A stretch of DNA of 64,000 nucleotides from contig NZ_JAFEMD010000003.1 of the NCBI RefSeq assembly GCF_016892765.1, positions 151,249 through 215,248 of the forward strand, written 5' to 3'. This stretch comes from Microvirga arvi. Lineage in GTDB: Bacteria; Pseudomonadota; Alphaproteobacteria; Rhizobiales; Beijerinckiaceae. This document shows positions 1 to 10,021 of the stretch, piece after piece; within the stretch, counting starts at the first letter, position 1, and the number at the start of each line of letters is the position of its first letter. The notes under the pieces were generated by a model. The model was not told where the DNA came from. It saw nothing but the letters and a program-made list of their open reading frames with translations, and did no database searches. The position numbers and the translations under genes are program-made.

Positions 1-2
1 CG

Positions 3-2852
3 CCCCTGGAGCGCCGCCTCATCCTCACGCGTCTCGTGCAGCGCTGGTCGGCTGAAGTGGACCGCGCCCTGCTGCAGCTCGGACCCGAGGTGCCCTTCAT
101 GGTGCCGGCCTCGCCCGCCGATGCGGTGAACCTCGCGGGCGATCTCGAGACCCTGATGGATGCCTTCACCACGGAAGGCATCGACTGGCGCGCGCTCGAA
201 CTGGCCGTTGACGCGGATTACTCGAAATATTTCGAGATCACTCGCCACTTCGTGCAGATCGCCAGCGAGAACTGGCCGAGCATCCTCGCCGAGCGCCAGG
301 CGAGCGATCCGGCGCAGCGCCGCAACGCCTTGCTGGAAGCGGAGGCCCGGCGCCTCACCCGCGAACGCCCGGAGCAGCCGATCATCGTGGCGGGCTCGAC
401 GGGCTCGGTGCCGGCGACCGCGCATCTCATGGGCGTCATCGCGCGTCTGCCCAAGGGCGCCATCGTGCTGCCCGGCCTCGACACGGATCTCGACGAGGAG
501 AGCTGGTCAACCATCGGCGGCCACGGGGACGACGAGAATGATCCGGTGCACAGCCATCCGCAGGCCTCGCTCCGCCGCCTTCTCGACAGGCACCTGCGCA
601 TTCCACGCTTCGCCGTCACGGTTCTGGGCGAGCTTCCGGACGCAGGAAGAGCCCGCAATCATCTCCTCTCGGAAGCCTTGCGTCCTGCGGACACCACGGA
701 TCGCTGGTCGCTGATCGCGCCCGATGATCGGGTCGCGTTGAGCCGGAGCGGCTGCGAGGGGCTTGCCATCATCGAAGCCATGGACGAGCGCGAGGAGGCC
801 TTCGCCATCGCCATCGCGCTGCGCGAAACGCTCGCTCATCCGTACAAGACGGCGGCGCTCGTCACGCCGGATCGCGCGCTGGCGACGCGGGTGACGGCGG
901 AACTCGCCCGCTGGGGCGTGAGCGTCGAGGATTCCGCCGGCATCCCGCTTTCCGACACGCCGGCCGGGCGCCTCGCGCGTCTGGCAGCCGAAGCGGCGGC
1001 CGACGACTTGAGGCCCGTGCGGCTGCTCGCGCTGCTCGCGCATCCGCTCGTGCGCCTCGGCCTGCCGCGCGCCACCGTGGAGCATGCGGCAAGCGTGCTC
1101 GAGATCGGCGTGCTGCGCGGGCCTGCGCCTGCGCTCGGCATCGAGGGCCTGCGCGCGGCGTTGGCCAGCCGGCGCGCCGAGAACAATCATCGCACGCCGC
1201 GTCCGCGCAAGCGCCTGACGGAGGCCGACTGGGATCTCGCCGACGATCTGCTGAAGCGCCTCGGCATCGCCTTCGACACCTTCACGCCTGCCGTGCACGG
1301 CGAGGGCAAGCTCGATCTGATGGCGCTGGTAGAGCATCATCGCCGCGCCGTCGGATGGCTCTGGACCGGCCCCGAGGAGGACCCGGAGGAGCAGGAGGGA
1401 GAATCCTCCCGGGAAGCGCTCGCCGCGCTCTTCGACGATCTTGAACACTCGGACATCCGCGCAGAGGAAGGCCACCCGCTCGAAGGCCGCTTCAATGATT
1501 ACCCCACCTTCTTCACGGCGCTCGCCAAGCAGCGCGCTTTAAGCCCCTCGCCGCGCTCAACCCATCGCCGCCTGAAGATCCTCGGCCTTCTCGAAGCGCG
1601 CCTTCTCTCGGTCGACCGCGTGGTGCTCGGCGGATTGGACGAGGGCACCTGGCCGCCGCGCACGGTGACGGATGCGTTCCTCAACCGGCCCATGCGCTCG
1701 CGCGTCGGCCTGATGCCGCCGGAGCGCCGCATCGGCCAGACCGCGCACGATTTCGTGCAGGCGCTCGGCACGCACGACGTGGTGATCACCCGCGCCCACA
1801 AGCGCGACGGCTCGCCCATGGTGCCCTCGCGCTTCCTGCAGCGCCTGAAGGCGTTCACCGGCAAGGAGGTGTGGGAGACGATGACGAAGGCCGGCGAGTA
1901 TTACCGCCGCCTCGCGCGCACCCTCGACACGCCGGAGCCCGCACCGCCCTTGGCCCGCCCGAAGCCGAAGCCCGACCCCGCCCTCTTCCCGCGTCGTTTG
2001 AGCGTCACGGAGATCGAGACGCTGGTGCGCGACCCCTATTCCATCTTCGCACGCCATATCCTCAGGCTCGATGCTCTCGATGCGATCGCGGTGACGCCGA
2101 GTGCTGCGGATCGCGGCACGATCATCCATGACGTGATCGGAACCTTCGCCGAGAAATACCCGAAGGCCATTCCCGCCCATGCGCTGGAAGAGTTGCTGGC
2201 GCTCGGCGCCGATGCTTTTGCGAACATCGCCGAGACCTACCCGGAACTCTATGCGGAATGGTGGCCGCGCTTCACGCGGCTCGCCACCGAGTTCGTTGTG
2301 TGGGAGCAGGCGCGCCGTCCCTCTCTCGTCGAGGTCTATGCGGAGCGCTCAGGGTCCCTGTCGATCCCGCTGCCGGACGGCTCGATATTCTCCTTGCGCG
2401 CCCGCGCCGATCGCATCGAGCAGCGCCGCGACGGCGGCTTCGCCATCATCGATTTCAAGACGGGCCAGCCGCCGGGTGTCAAAGAGGTGTATGCCGGCTT
2501 CTCGCCGCAGCTGACGCTGGAGGCGATGATGCTGATGAAGGGCGCCTTCAAGGGCCTGCCAATGGCTAAGGAAACGCCGGACCTCATCTACATCCACACC
2601 ACCGGCGGACGCACCCCTATCGATCCGCGCGAGATCAAGCCTGGACGAGGAGAGGAGCGCTCGGTAGCCGAGATCGTGGAGGAGCATCGCCGCCGCTTTG
2701 AGGGGATGATCGTGCGCTACGCCAAGGGCGAAGCCGCCTATCTCTCGCGGCCCTTCCCGAAATATGCGCGACGCTTCTCCGAATACGATCATCTGGCGCG
2801 CGTGAAGGAATGGTCGCTTGCGAGCGCCGGTGGCGGCGAGGGCTTCGAATGA
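3..2852 (+). CDS. addB: AddB, double-strand break repair subunit (5' partial)
   Basis: Subunit of the cytoplasmic AddAB helicase-nuclease, which resects double-strand breaks before RecA loading. The frame is open from the left edge, so the N-terminus lies outside the window; 949 codons are visible. The AddB motif GGLDEGTWPP is encoded near 1627-1656, and the C-terminal RecB-type nuclease core IIDFKTGQPP near 2446-2475 carries the catalytic Asp and Lys. Only one cysteine is visible in the whole segment, so the four-Cys iron-sulfur staple of Bacillus AddB is missing from this part. The TGA overlaps the addA ATG, which suggests translational coupling. Identity is secure. Confidence 0.96.
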   Translation, partial: PLERRLILTRLVQRWSAEVDRALLQLGPEVPFMVPASPADAVNLAGDLETLMDAFTTEGIDWRALELAVDADYSKYFEITRHFVQIASENWPSILAERQASDPAQRRNALLEAEARRLTRERPEQPIIVAGSTGSVPATAHLMGVIARLPKGAIVLPGLDTDLDEESWSTIGGHGDDENDPVHSHPQASLRRLLDRHLRIPRFAVTVLGELPDAGRARNHLLSEALRPADTTDRWSLIAPDDRVALSRSGCEGLAIIEAMDEREEAFAIAIALRETLAHPYKTAALVTPDRALATRVTAELARWGVSVEDSAGIPLSDTPAGRLARLAAEAAADDLRPVRLLALLAHPLVRLGLPRATVEHAASVLEIGVLRGPAPALGIEGLRAALASRRAENNHRTPRPRKRLTEADWDLADDLLKRLGIAFDTFTPAVHGEGKLDLMALVEHHRRAVGWLWTGPEEDPEEQEGESSREALAALFDDLEHSDIRAEEGHPLEGRFNDYPTFFTALAKQRALSPSPRSTHRRLKILGLLEARLLSVDRVVLGGLDEGTWPPRTVTDAFLNRPMRSRVGLMPPERRIGQTAHDFVQALGTHDVVITRAHKRDGSPMVPSRFLQRLKAFTGKEVWETMTKAGEYYRRLARTLDTPEPAPPLARPKPKPDPALFPRRLSVTEIETLVRDPYSIFARHILRLDALDAIAVTPSAADRGTIIHDVIGTFAEKYPKAIPAHALEELLALGADAFANIAETYPELYAEWWPRFTRLATEFVVWEQARRPSLVEVYAERSGSLSIPLPDGSIFSLRARADRIEQRRDGGFAIIDFKTGQPPGVKEVYAGFSPQLTLEAMMLMKGAFKGLPMAKETPDLIYIHTTGGRTPIDPREIKPGRGEERSVAEIVEEHRRRFEGMIVRYAKGEAAYLSRPFPKYARRFSEYDHLARVKEWSLASAGGGEGFE

Positions 2853-5800
2853 GCACCGATCTCGTCATCCCACAATACACCAAGGACGCGCAGCGCCGCG
2901 CCGCGAACCCGCGCGCCTCGGCCTGGGTGTCGGCCAATGCGGGTGCGGGCAAGACCAAGGTGCTCACCGATCGTGTGGTGCGCCTGCTGCTTGCAGGCTC
3001 CCTGCCGGGACGCATCCTGTGCCTCACCTTCACCAAGGCCGCCGCCGCCAACATGGCGATCCGCGTCTTCGAGCGCCTCGGCCGCTGGGTGACCCTGGAC
3101 GAGGAGAGCCTTATCCAGGAACTGACGGAGCTCGAGGGCGAAAAGCCGAGCCGCAAACAGGTGAAGCTCGCGCGCACGCTCTTCGCCCGCGCGGTGGAGA
3201 CGCCGGGCGGTCTCAAGATCGACACCATCCACGCCTTCTGCGAGCGCCTCCTGCACCTCGTGCCCTTCGAGGCCAACGTGCCGGCGCGCTTTGCCGTGCT
3301 CGACGAGAGCCAGACCGACGAGATGCTGGCGCAGGCGACATCCAACGTCATGGCCGATGCGGCGAGCGGCAGTTTTCCGGAACTGGCTGAGGCGCTCGAC
3401 ATCATCAGCGTCGATGCGGTGGGCGATGCGCTTTCGTCCGCCATCAATGCCGCCCTGAAATGCAAGACGTTCCTGCACGATCCCACGGGCTCCGCCCAGC
3501 TGCGCAAGGAACTCGGGCTCGGTTCGGATGAGACGCTCGAAGTCATCGAGCGCATGATGCTGGAAGGCGGCTTCAAGCCGGAGGAATGGCCTGCCATCGC
3601 GCAGGAGCTGCTCGGCGGAAAATCCACCGACCAGAAGCGCGCCGCATCCCTCATCGCCGCCGCCGAGGCCGCCGAACTCTCCGAGAAGCTGGAGAACTAT
3701 CTCTCGGTGTTCCTCACCGATGGCGGCACGCCGCGCAAGGGATCGGCCTTCCTCACCAAGGATGTGAGCGAGAGCCTGAAGGATCAGCTGCTGCGCGAGC
3801 AGGACCGCGTGTGCTCGCTCATCGACAAACGCAAGGCCGCGCGCGCCGCCGAACGCACGGGCGCGCTGTTCACGCTTGCATCCGAAATTCACACGCGCGT
3901 CGAGCAGGCGAAGATGCGCCTCGGCGCCCTCGACTTCCAGGACCTCATCGACAAGACCCTGGCGCTGCTCTCGCGCGGCGACACGGCCTGGGTGCTCTAC
4001 AAGCTCGATCGCGGCATCGACCATGTGCTGATCGACGAGGCGCAGGACACGAACCCGGAGCAATGGGAGATCCTGCGCAGAATCACCGAGGATTTCACCG
4101 CAGGCGCCGGTGCGGCGGGCGGGCGCGTGCGCACGCTCTTTGCGGTGGGCGATCCCAAGCAGTCGATCTACGGCTTCCAGGGCGCTGCCCCACAGGAATT
4201 CGAGACGACCCGCCGCAGCTGGTCGCAGAAAGTGCGCGAGGCGGCACTCGCCTTCGAGGACGTGTCGCTCACCATGTCGTTCCGCTCAGGGAAAGCCGTG
4301 CTCTCGGCCGTGGACGCCACCTTCGCGGTCGAGCGGCACTTCAAGGGCCTGTCCTTCGAGGACAAGGCCATCGGCACTGTTCACGAGAGCGCGCGGCCCC
4401 ACGCACCGGGCCTCGTGGAATTGTGGCCTGTCGAAACGCCTGCGGAGGAAGAAGAGCCCGAGGCCTGGGTTCTGCCCGTCGACGAACCCGAACAGCAATC
4501 CCCACCCGTGGTGGTGGCGCGGCGCATTGCGCAGGCCGTGAAATGCTGGACCACCAAGGGCGACGAGATGGGCCGCGTCTGGAGCGCCAGCGACATCCTC
4601 GTGCTGGTGCGAAAGCGCGGTACAGCCTTCGAGGCCGTGATCCGCGCCCTGAAGGGCGCAGGCGTGCCGGTGGCGGGCGCCGACCGTCTCAATATCGGCG
4701 AGCACATCGCCGTGCTCGATCTCGTGGCGGCGGGCCGCGCAGCGCTCCTGCCCGACGACGACCTCACACTGGCAACCGCGCTGAAATCCCCGCTCGTGGG
4801 GCTCACCGACGACGACCTCATCCGCATTGCTGTCGACCGCGCGGAAGAGGAGTCCCTTCATGCGGCGCTGGCGCGCCATGCGCAAGCCGGCGATGCGAAG
4901 GCGAAGCGCGGATGCGAGGCGTTGAACGCCTGGCGCGAGCTGGCCAAGATCCACGGCCCCTTCGGCTTCTTCGCCACCCTGCTCGGACCACGCGGCGGAC
5001 GCTCGCTGCTCGTGGCGCGGCTGGGGAGCGAGGCGGGCGATGCCATCGACGCTTTCCTATGCTTCGCGCATCAGTCGGAGATGACGGAGACGCCGTCGCT
5101 CACCTATTTCCTCAGCCGGTTCGAATCGGCCGACCACACCATCAAGCGCGACCTCGATTCCGTGAACAACGAGGTGCGCGTGATGACCGTGCACGGGGCG
5201 AAGGGCCTGGAGGCGCCCATCGTCGTGCTCATCGACGGCTGCGAGGTGCTGGGCCGCGATCCGGCACTGCTGCAGCTGCAGACGACAACAGGCGACAGGA
5301 TCCCCGTCTGGGCGCCGGGCAAGAATTCCGATTCGAGCGTGATGGCTGAAGCCCGTGACCTCCTGCACGCCAAGGGGCACGAGGAGCACAACCGGCTGCT
5401 CTATGTGGCCATGACCCGCGCCAAGGACCGGCTTGTGATCGCGCCCTACCGGACAACCGGCAACGAGACCAAGCAGGAGGCCTGGTGCGAGATGATCCGC
5501 CACGGGCTCGTCGAGAAGGCCGGCGGACTGGAACTCGACGAGGCGCCCTATGGCCCGATCTCGGTCTGGCGCGACGGCTCGCCCTTGGCCCGCACGCTGG
5601 CGGCCGAATCGGACGTCCCGCCGCTCGATCCCGTCGCCGTGCCGGGCTGGCTGACGACGGCGGTGGCGGCGGAGCCCGAGCCCCTGCCGCCGATCCGCCC
5701 GTCGAGCGCGCTCGGCGCCGCCGACCGCATGACGCGTCCGGGCGACGGTCCCTACGCGCCCGAGGCGCGGTTGCGCGGCACCCTGGTCCATGCCCTGCTG

Positions 5801-6283
5801 GAGCGCCTGCCCGCGCTCACTCCCGAGCACCGGGCGAGCATGGCGCGCGCATACATCAAGGCCCGCGCCCCGCGTCTGGCGGCAGAGATGCGGGAATCGA
5901 TCCTGGCCAATGCCCTCGACGTCCTCGATCACCCGGACCTGAAGCCGCTCTTCGGCAAGGGCTCGCGGGCGGAAGCGCCCATCGCAGGCCGCGTGATGAC
6001 GGCGGAGGGCGCAATCATGGTCTCGGGCCAGATCGACCGTTTGGCAGTGCTCGACGAAGAGGTGCTGGTAGCGGACTTCAAGACGACGGCGCGCCCTCCG
6101 AGACCCGGCCAGACGCCGCCACGCTCTTACGTGGCGCAGCTTGCCCTTTACAGGGCGCTGCTCGCCGAGATCTACCCGGGCAGGCGCATCCGCACCTTCC
6201 TGGTCTGGACCTCGGGCCCGGCGATCCACGAGCTCATGGAACCCGACCTGGAATCGGCACTTACCCTCATCAAAGCGGCGTGA
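2849..6283 (+). CDS. addA: AddA, double-strand break repair helicase-nuclease
   Basis: UvrD/RecB-family helicase with a C-terminal nuclease; the motor subunit of AddAB. The protein has 1144 residues. Walker A (ANAGAGKTKVL) lies at about residues 29-39, the Walker B LIDEAQD near 394, DPKQSIYGFQGA near 434, and the helicase motif VAMTRAKDR near 850. A second nuclease core, VADFKTT, near 1073 matches the two-nuclease architecture of AddAB. The start was taken at the ATG overlapping the addB stop; an upstream in-frame ATG at 2810 would lie inside addB and is less likely. trxA follows about 100 bp downstream. Confidence 0.97.
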   Translation: MSTDLVIPQYTKDAQRRAANPRASAWVSANAGAGKTKVLTDRVVRLLLAGSLPGRILCLTFTKAAAANMAIRVFERLGRWVTLDEESLIQELTELEGEKPSRKQVKLARTLFARAVETPGGLKIDTIHAFCERLLHLVPFEANVPARFAVLDESQTDEMLAQATSNVMADAASGSFPELAEALDIISVDAVGDALSSAINAALKCKTFLHDPTGSAQLRKELGLGSDETLEVIERMMLEGGFKPEEWPAIAQELLGGKSTDQKRAASLIAAAEAAELSEKLENYLSVFLTDGGTPRKGSAFLTKDVSESLKDQLLREQDRVCSLIDKRKAARAAERTGALFTLASEIHTRVEQAKMRLGALDFQDLIDKTLALLSRGDTAWVLYKLDRGIDHVLIDEAQDTNPEQWEILRRITEDFTAGAGAAGGRVRTLFAVGDPKQSIYGFQGAAPQEFETTRRSWSQKVREAALAFEDVSLTMSFRSGKAVLSAVDATFAVERHFKGLSFEDKAIGTVHESARPHAPGLVELWPVETPAEEEEPEAWVLPVDEPEQQSPPVVVARRIAQAVKCWTTKGDEMGRVWSASDILVLVRKRGTAFEAVIRALKGAGVPVAGADRLNIGEHIAVLDLVAAGRAALLPDDDLTLATALKSPLVGLTDDDLIRIAVDRAEEESLHAALARHAQAGDAKAKRGCEALNAWRELAKIHGPFGFFATLLGPRGGRSLLVARLGSEAGDAIDAFLCFAHQSEMTETPSLTYFLSRFESADHTIKRDLDSVNNEVRVMTVHGAKGLEAPIVVLIDGCEVLGRDPALLQLQTTTGDRIPVWAPGKNSDSSVMAEARDLLHAKGHEEHNRLLYVAMTRAKDRLVIAPYRTTGNETKQEAWCEMIRHGLVEKAGGLELDEAPYGPISVWRDGSPLARTLAAESDVPPLDPVAVPGWLTTAVAAEPEPLPPIRPSSALGAADRMTRPGDGPYAPEARLRGTLVHALLERLPALTPEHRASMARAYIKARAPRLAAEMRESILANALDVLDHPDLKPLFGKGSRAEAPIAGRVMTAEGAIMVSGQIDRLAVLDEEVLVADFKTTARPPRPGQTPPRSYVAQLALYRALLAEIYPGRRIRTFLVWTSGPAIHELMEPDLESALTLIKAA

Positions 6284-6385
6284 GGGGAAGCCCCCTTGCT
6301 TGATTCCCGTAACGCCCGTTCTTACCTTGGCCCTATAGCCGAGCGGCTCGAAACCTGAGTCGCGTTCAATGTCAAAGGTGATGGT

Positions 6386-6706
6386 ATGGCGACCGTTAAG
6401 GTGACCGACTCAAGCTTCGCGCAGGATGTCCTGCAATCCTCCGAGCCCGTCGTGGTCGATTTCTGGGCCGAGTGGTGCGGCCCCTGCCGCATGATCGGTC
6501 CCGCTCTCGAAGAGATTTCCGACGAGATGGCCGGCAAGGTGAAGATCGCCAAGCTCAACGTGGACGAGAACCCGCAGGTCTCCTCCCAGCTCGGCATCCG
6601 TTCGATCCCGGCGCTGATGGTGTTCAAGGACGGCAAGGTCGTCGCCCAGAAGGTCGGCGCCGCCCCCAAGGGCGAGCTCTCCCGCTGGATCCAAGCTTCG
6701 GCTTGA
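6386..6706 (+). CDS. trxA: thioredoxin TrxA
   Basis: Cytoplasmic thiol-disulfide reductant of 106 residues, the normal length for the family. The redox motif WCGPC sits at about residues 30-34 within the sequence [10 protein letters not shown], and the conserved cis-proline occurs in RSIPALM. A purine-rich stretch (AAAGGTGATGG) directly precedes the ATG. The gene is transcribed in the same direction as addAB but has its own terminator just downstream, and it converges with folC. The addA-trxA-folC neighbourhood is typical of Rhizobiales. Confidence 0.97.
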   Translation: MATVKVTDSSFAQDVLQSSEPVVVDFWAEWCGPCRMIGPALEEISDEMAGKVKIAKLNVDENPQVSSQLGIRSIPALMVFKDGKVVAQKVGAAPKGELSRWIQASA

Positions 6707-6731
6707 TTGGTTTGAGATTTTGAGATGACAG

Positions 6732-6758
6732 AAGGGGCCGAAAGGCCCCTTTTCTTTT
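6732..6758 (+). terminator. intrinsic terminator of trxA
   Basis: A perfect 8-bp stem (AAGGGGCC at 6732-6739 pairing with 6744-6751) closes a GAAA tetraloop and runs into a T-rich tract ending at 6758. It lies 26 nt after the trxA stop. Confidence 0.9.
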
Positions 6759-6780
6759 GATAAACGGGCGCGGCGTTGTG

Positions 6781-6894
6781 AACCCTCTCCCCCCTGCGGG
6801 GGAGAGTTGGAGAGGGGGGTGTGAGCGATAGCCTATGAAGGTTTGGCGCCAGCACCCCCCTCCCTAGCCCTCCCCCACAAGGAGGGAGGGGACT
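6781..6894. repeat. REP-like palindrome pair between trxA and folC
   Basis: Two C/G-rich palindromes of the CCCTCTCCCC...GGGGAGAG type lie in opposite orientation around a short spacer. The same family recurs at 17805-18119, 27795-27927 and 63775-63923. A GGATCTCC...GGGATGAC-like half palindrome follows near 6918-6955. These are common non-coding repeats in Rhizobiales; no coding capacity is seen. Confidence 0.7.
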
Positions 6895-6960
6895 TGCGCC
6901 ACACTCGTCCGACGATCCCGGATCTCCGCTGCGCTTCGTCGGGATGACGAGGCGGGACGG

Positions 6961-8304
6961 TTATTCCGGCAAGGTCCCGTTCGCCGCCAGCACCTCGCCG
7001 GCGAGATACAGCGAGCCGCAGATCAGCACGCGGGGCGGGCGGTCCCAGACGTAGTTGTGGAGCGAGGCGAGCGCGGATTCGACGCTTGCCGCCGTCGAGG
7101 TGGTCAGCCCCACGCCTGCCGCGATGGACGCGACCTCCTCGGCCGGGCGGGCTGCGATCTGGCCGGAGATCGGCACCGCGATCACCTCCCGCGCCAGCCC
7201 TGAGAAATTCTTGAAGAAGGCCCCGGAATCCTTGGTGCCGAGCATGCCGGCGATCAGCACGAGGGGGGCGTCCGAACGCTCGCTCTGGTCGGCCATGGCA
7301 GCGGCGAGAACCCGGCCGCCATCGGGGTTGTGGCCCCCGTCGAGCCAGATCTCGCAGCCCTGCGGCGCGATCTCCGGCAGGCGGCCCCGGTTGAGGCGCT
7401 GCAGACGGCCGGGCCATTCGGCGCGGGTCAGCCCCGCCTCGAAGGCCTGGGCCTCGAACTGCTCGAATCCGGCGGCGCGCAGGGCCGCGATCGCCGTGCC
7501 GGCATTGGTGAACTGATGGCGGCCGATGAGCTTGGGCCGCGGCAGGTCGAGAAGGCCCTTCTCATCCTGATAGACGAGGCGCCCGCCTTCCTCGTGCACG
7601 GAGAAATCCTGCTGGCCGACGAAAAGAGGCGCGGCGCCGATGCGCTCGGCCGCGTCGCGCAGGGCCTGGTCGGCTTCCAGATAATCCTGCGGAGCGATCA
7701 CGGCCGGGCAGCCCCGCTTGAAGATGCCGGCCTTCTCCCCGGCGATCGCCTTGAGCGTCGTGCCGAGATATTCCGCGTGGTCGTGCCCGATGGGCGTGAC
7801 GACGGCCGCAGCCGGCCTGTCGATGACGTTGGTGGCGTCGAAACGGCCCCCCAAGCCCACTTCAAGCAGGAGCACGTCGGCAGGCTCCTCGGAAAAGATC
7901 AGCAGGGCCGCCGCGGTGGTGATCTCGAACACGGTGATCGGCTCGCCCGCATTCACCGCTTCGCAGCGCCGGAAGGCCTCGACGAGCCTCTCCTCGCTCA
8001 CATAGCGCCCGCCGCCGAATTTCCCCAGCCGGATGCGCTCGTGGAAGCGCACGAGATGGGGCGAGGTATAGACGTGGACGGCAAGCCCCGCGCTCTCCAG
8101 GATCGCCCGCATGAAGGCGATGGTCGAGCCCTTGCCGTTGGTGCCGGCCACATGGATCACCGGCGGTAGGCGGCGCTCAGGGTTGCCGAGTTGCCCCAGG
8201 AGCCGCTGGATTCGCCCCAGCGACAGGTCGATGGTCTTGGGGTGCAGGGCGAGAAAGCGCGCAATCAGCGCATCGGAGGACTCATACGCACCGCGAACAC
8301 CCAT
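6961..8304 (-). CDS. folC: FolC, dihydrofolate/folylpolyglutamate synthase
   Basis: Mur-ligase family enzyme of 447 residues that adds glutamate to dihydropteroate and to folates in the cytoplasm. The ATP-binding loop VAGTNGKGS lies at about residues 52-60; GVTPIGHDH-type and LDGGHNPD motifs (the latter in the C-terminal domain) also fit the family. The ATG is preceded by GAGGAAG at a good distance. In related genomes folC usually follows accD directly; here about 2.6 kb of other DNA separates them. Confidence 0.95.
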   Translation of the reverse strand: MGVRGAYESSDALIARFLALHPKTIDLSLGRIQRLLGQLGNPERRLPPVIHVAGTNGKGSTIAFMRAILESAGLAVHVYTSPHLVRFHERIRLGKFGGGRYVSEERLVEAFRRCEAVNAGEPITVFEITTAAALLIFSEEPADVLLLEVGLGGRFDATNVIDRPAAAVVTPIGHDHAEYLGTTLKAIAGEKAGIFKRGCPAVIAPQDYLEADQALRDAAERIGAAPLFVGQQDFSVHEEGGRLVYQDEKGLLDLPRPKLIGRHQFTNAGTAIAALRAAGFEQFEAQAFEAGLTRAEWPGRLQRLNRGRLPEIAPQGCEIWLDGGHNPDGGRVLAAAMADQSERSDAPLVLIAGMLGTKDSGAFFKNFSGLAREVIAVPISGQIAARPAEEVASIAAGVGLTTSTAASVESALASLHNYVWDRPPRVLICGSLYLAGEVLAANGTLPE

Positions 8305-8830
8305 GGCCGACTTCCTCGTTCCCTTCAGGACGCTGGAACTAGCACCTGCCGCCTGGGCGGGGAAGAGAGCCAGGGATAATAAGATTGCTTCTCAGGAACC
8401 GGGCGCATGGGTGTGACGGCAGCACGGTTCCTCACGCCGCGACAGCACCTGCACACAGTCAGGCTGTCGACAGGATCCAACTTGTGGTGGATAGAAGGTG
8501 AACAACGGCCATTGTCCTCAACACGCCGGTAGCAACACCACCTGAGATGTCGCTGAGATCATGCCAACCCGCATAGATCCGAGGTAGGCACACTATAAAA
8601 ATCGACCAAACATAACAGCTTGTAGATAGAGAGATCTAATCGGCGAAATAGTAATCCTTGATTCAACTTTAGAGTTGCACTGCCTCGTTCATCATCCAAA
8701 ATGAGTATAGGCAATAATATCTATAAACCTCCAATTTATACCCTTCCTCTCTGCCTATACATCGCTTTCTCCTACAGAATAAGCTGATCAAGGAAGCAGA
8801 TCAGTCTACTGGTCATAGAAGGGGAGTGAA
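8305..8830. other. AT-rich intergenic region upstream of the RTX-like gene
   Basis: No convincing gene is seen in these 526 bases. From about 8540 onward the base composition becomes much richer in A and T than the flanking core genes. A ribosome binding site (AAGGGGAG at about 8819-8826) ends the region. No promoter could be assigned with confidence. Confidence 0.6.
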
Positions 8831-10021
8831 ATGGCAACTGCTCGTCTTGAGTCTGTTCACATTGGTCGCGTGGGTGAGACCAGCATCTATCGCGTAGATC
8901 TAAGCCAGAGCGGATTCGGCACCATCGGTGCGATCACGATCCACGATGACAATGTCCTTTCCGGTAGTACCGGCGTCTACTCAGGAATGGACTTGGATTT
9001 TGTCAGGCTCCTCAATTCCGCGACGGATGCTGCGACATTAACAGGGCTGCCTGGAGAACCCATTTTCGATTTTAGCGCCAGCGGTATCGTGTTTCAGCCT
9101 GGGTTCCAGACGCCTCTCGGGCCAACCGACCCGCCCGAGTGGAACACCAATCTCCAAGGAACGTCTGGCTTCAACATCTACGACCCAGATAAGGCCATGC
9201 TTGGCAGTGTGAATGACGGAACCCTGTCCTTGGGTGAAGGTGGGCAGATAACCTTCCTGCTCAAGACGCCTCTCTCAACGAATGGTCGATACTTCTATTT
9301 TGGCGAGGCAGGCAATGTAGACTTGGCGAACTATGTCCTAGTTTCGGATACGCCATCCTCTACGCCATCCTCGGAGCCGCGGGATTTCACCCTGATCGGA
9401 ACCCCCGGCAACGACACCATCAGGGTCGGTGTCGGATTGAACATGCACCTGCAGTTCATCGATACCACTGTGTATGGCCGACGTGGTGACGATAGGATCG
9501 TCGGTGCCTTCGGCAATGACAGGCTTTACGGCGAGTCAGGAAAAGACCTGCTTTGGGGCCGCTCAGGGGACGATTGGCTTCGTGGCGGCACCAACAGCGA
9601 CAGGGTCTACGGCGAAGCCGGCCAAGACACGATCAATGGCGGGGCTGGTATCGACCGACTTTCCGGCGGCGCGGGCGGTGATGTGTTCGTGTTCGACTCA
9701 AAGCTTGGAACCTCACGAACGGACCGCAAGGTGAACTTCGACACGATCACGGACTTCAATGTGAGAGGCGACAGCCTATGGCTCGACAATGCGGTCTTCA
9801 GGAAGATCGGTAGCGGAACAGCATCCAATCCGGGCGCTCTGAACAAGGAGTTCCTCACCACCGGCAGCAAGTCTAGAGAGCGGGACGATTACCTGATCTA
9901 CGACAAGAAGACGGGGGTCCTCAGCTATGATGCGGACGGCTCCGGATCCAAAGAGGCGGTGGAGTTCGCCCAGCTCAAGAAGGGCCATTCCCTCACCTAC
10001 AGGGATGTCTTCGTCATCTGA
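8831..10021 (+). CDS. RTX-like calcium-binding protein, putative type I secretion substrate
   Basis: A 396-residue protein with no signal peptide. Residues 1-185 are of unknown function. From about 192 to 290 it holds a run of about nine glycine/aspartate nonapeptides (GNDTIRVGV, GDDRIVGAF, GNDRLYGES, GGDVFVFD and others) that form a calcium-binding beta-roll. The C-terminal part (LIYDKKTGVLSYDADGSG) matches the tail region seen in type I secreted proteins. No ABC exporter genes are in the window. A TPSSTPSS tandem separates the domains. Base composition is lower in GC than its neighbours, which suggests acquisition. Target and activity are unknown. Confidence 0.85.
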   Translation: MATARLESVHIGRVGETSIYRVDLSQSGFGTIGAITIHDDNVLSGSTGVYSGMDLDFVRLLNSATDAATLTGLPGEPIFDFSASGIVFQPGFQTPLGPTDPPEWNTNLQGTSGFNIYDPDKAMLGSVNDGTLSLGEGGQITFLLKTPLSTNGRYFYFGEAGNVDLANYVLVSDTPSSTPSSEPRDFTLIGTPGNDTIRVGVGLNMHLQFIDTTVYGRRGDDRIVGAFGNDRLYGESGKDLLWGRSGDDWLRGGTNSDRVYGEAGQDTINGGAGIDRLSGGAGGDVFVFDSKLGTSRTDRKVNFDTITDFNVRGDSLWLDNAVFRKIGSGTASNPGALNKEFLTTGSKSRERDDYLIYDKKTGVLSYDADGSGSKEAVEFAQLKKGHSLTYRDVFVI

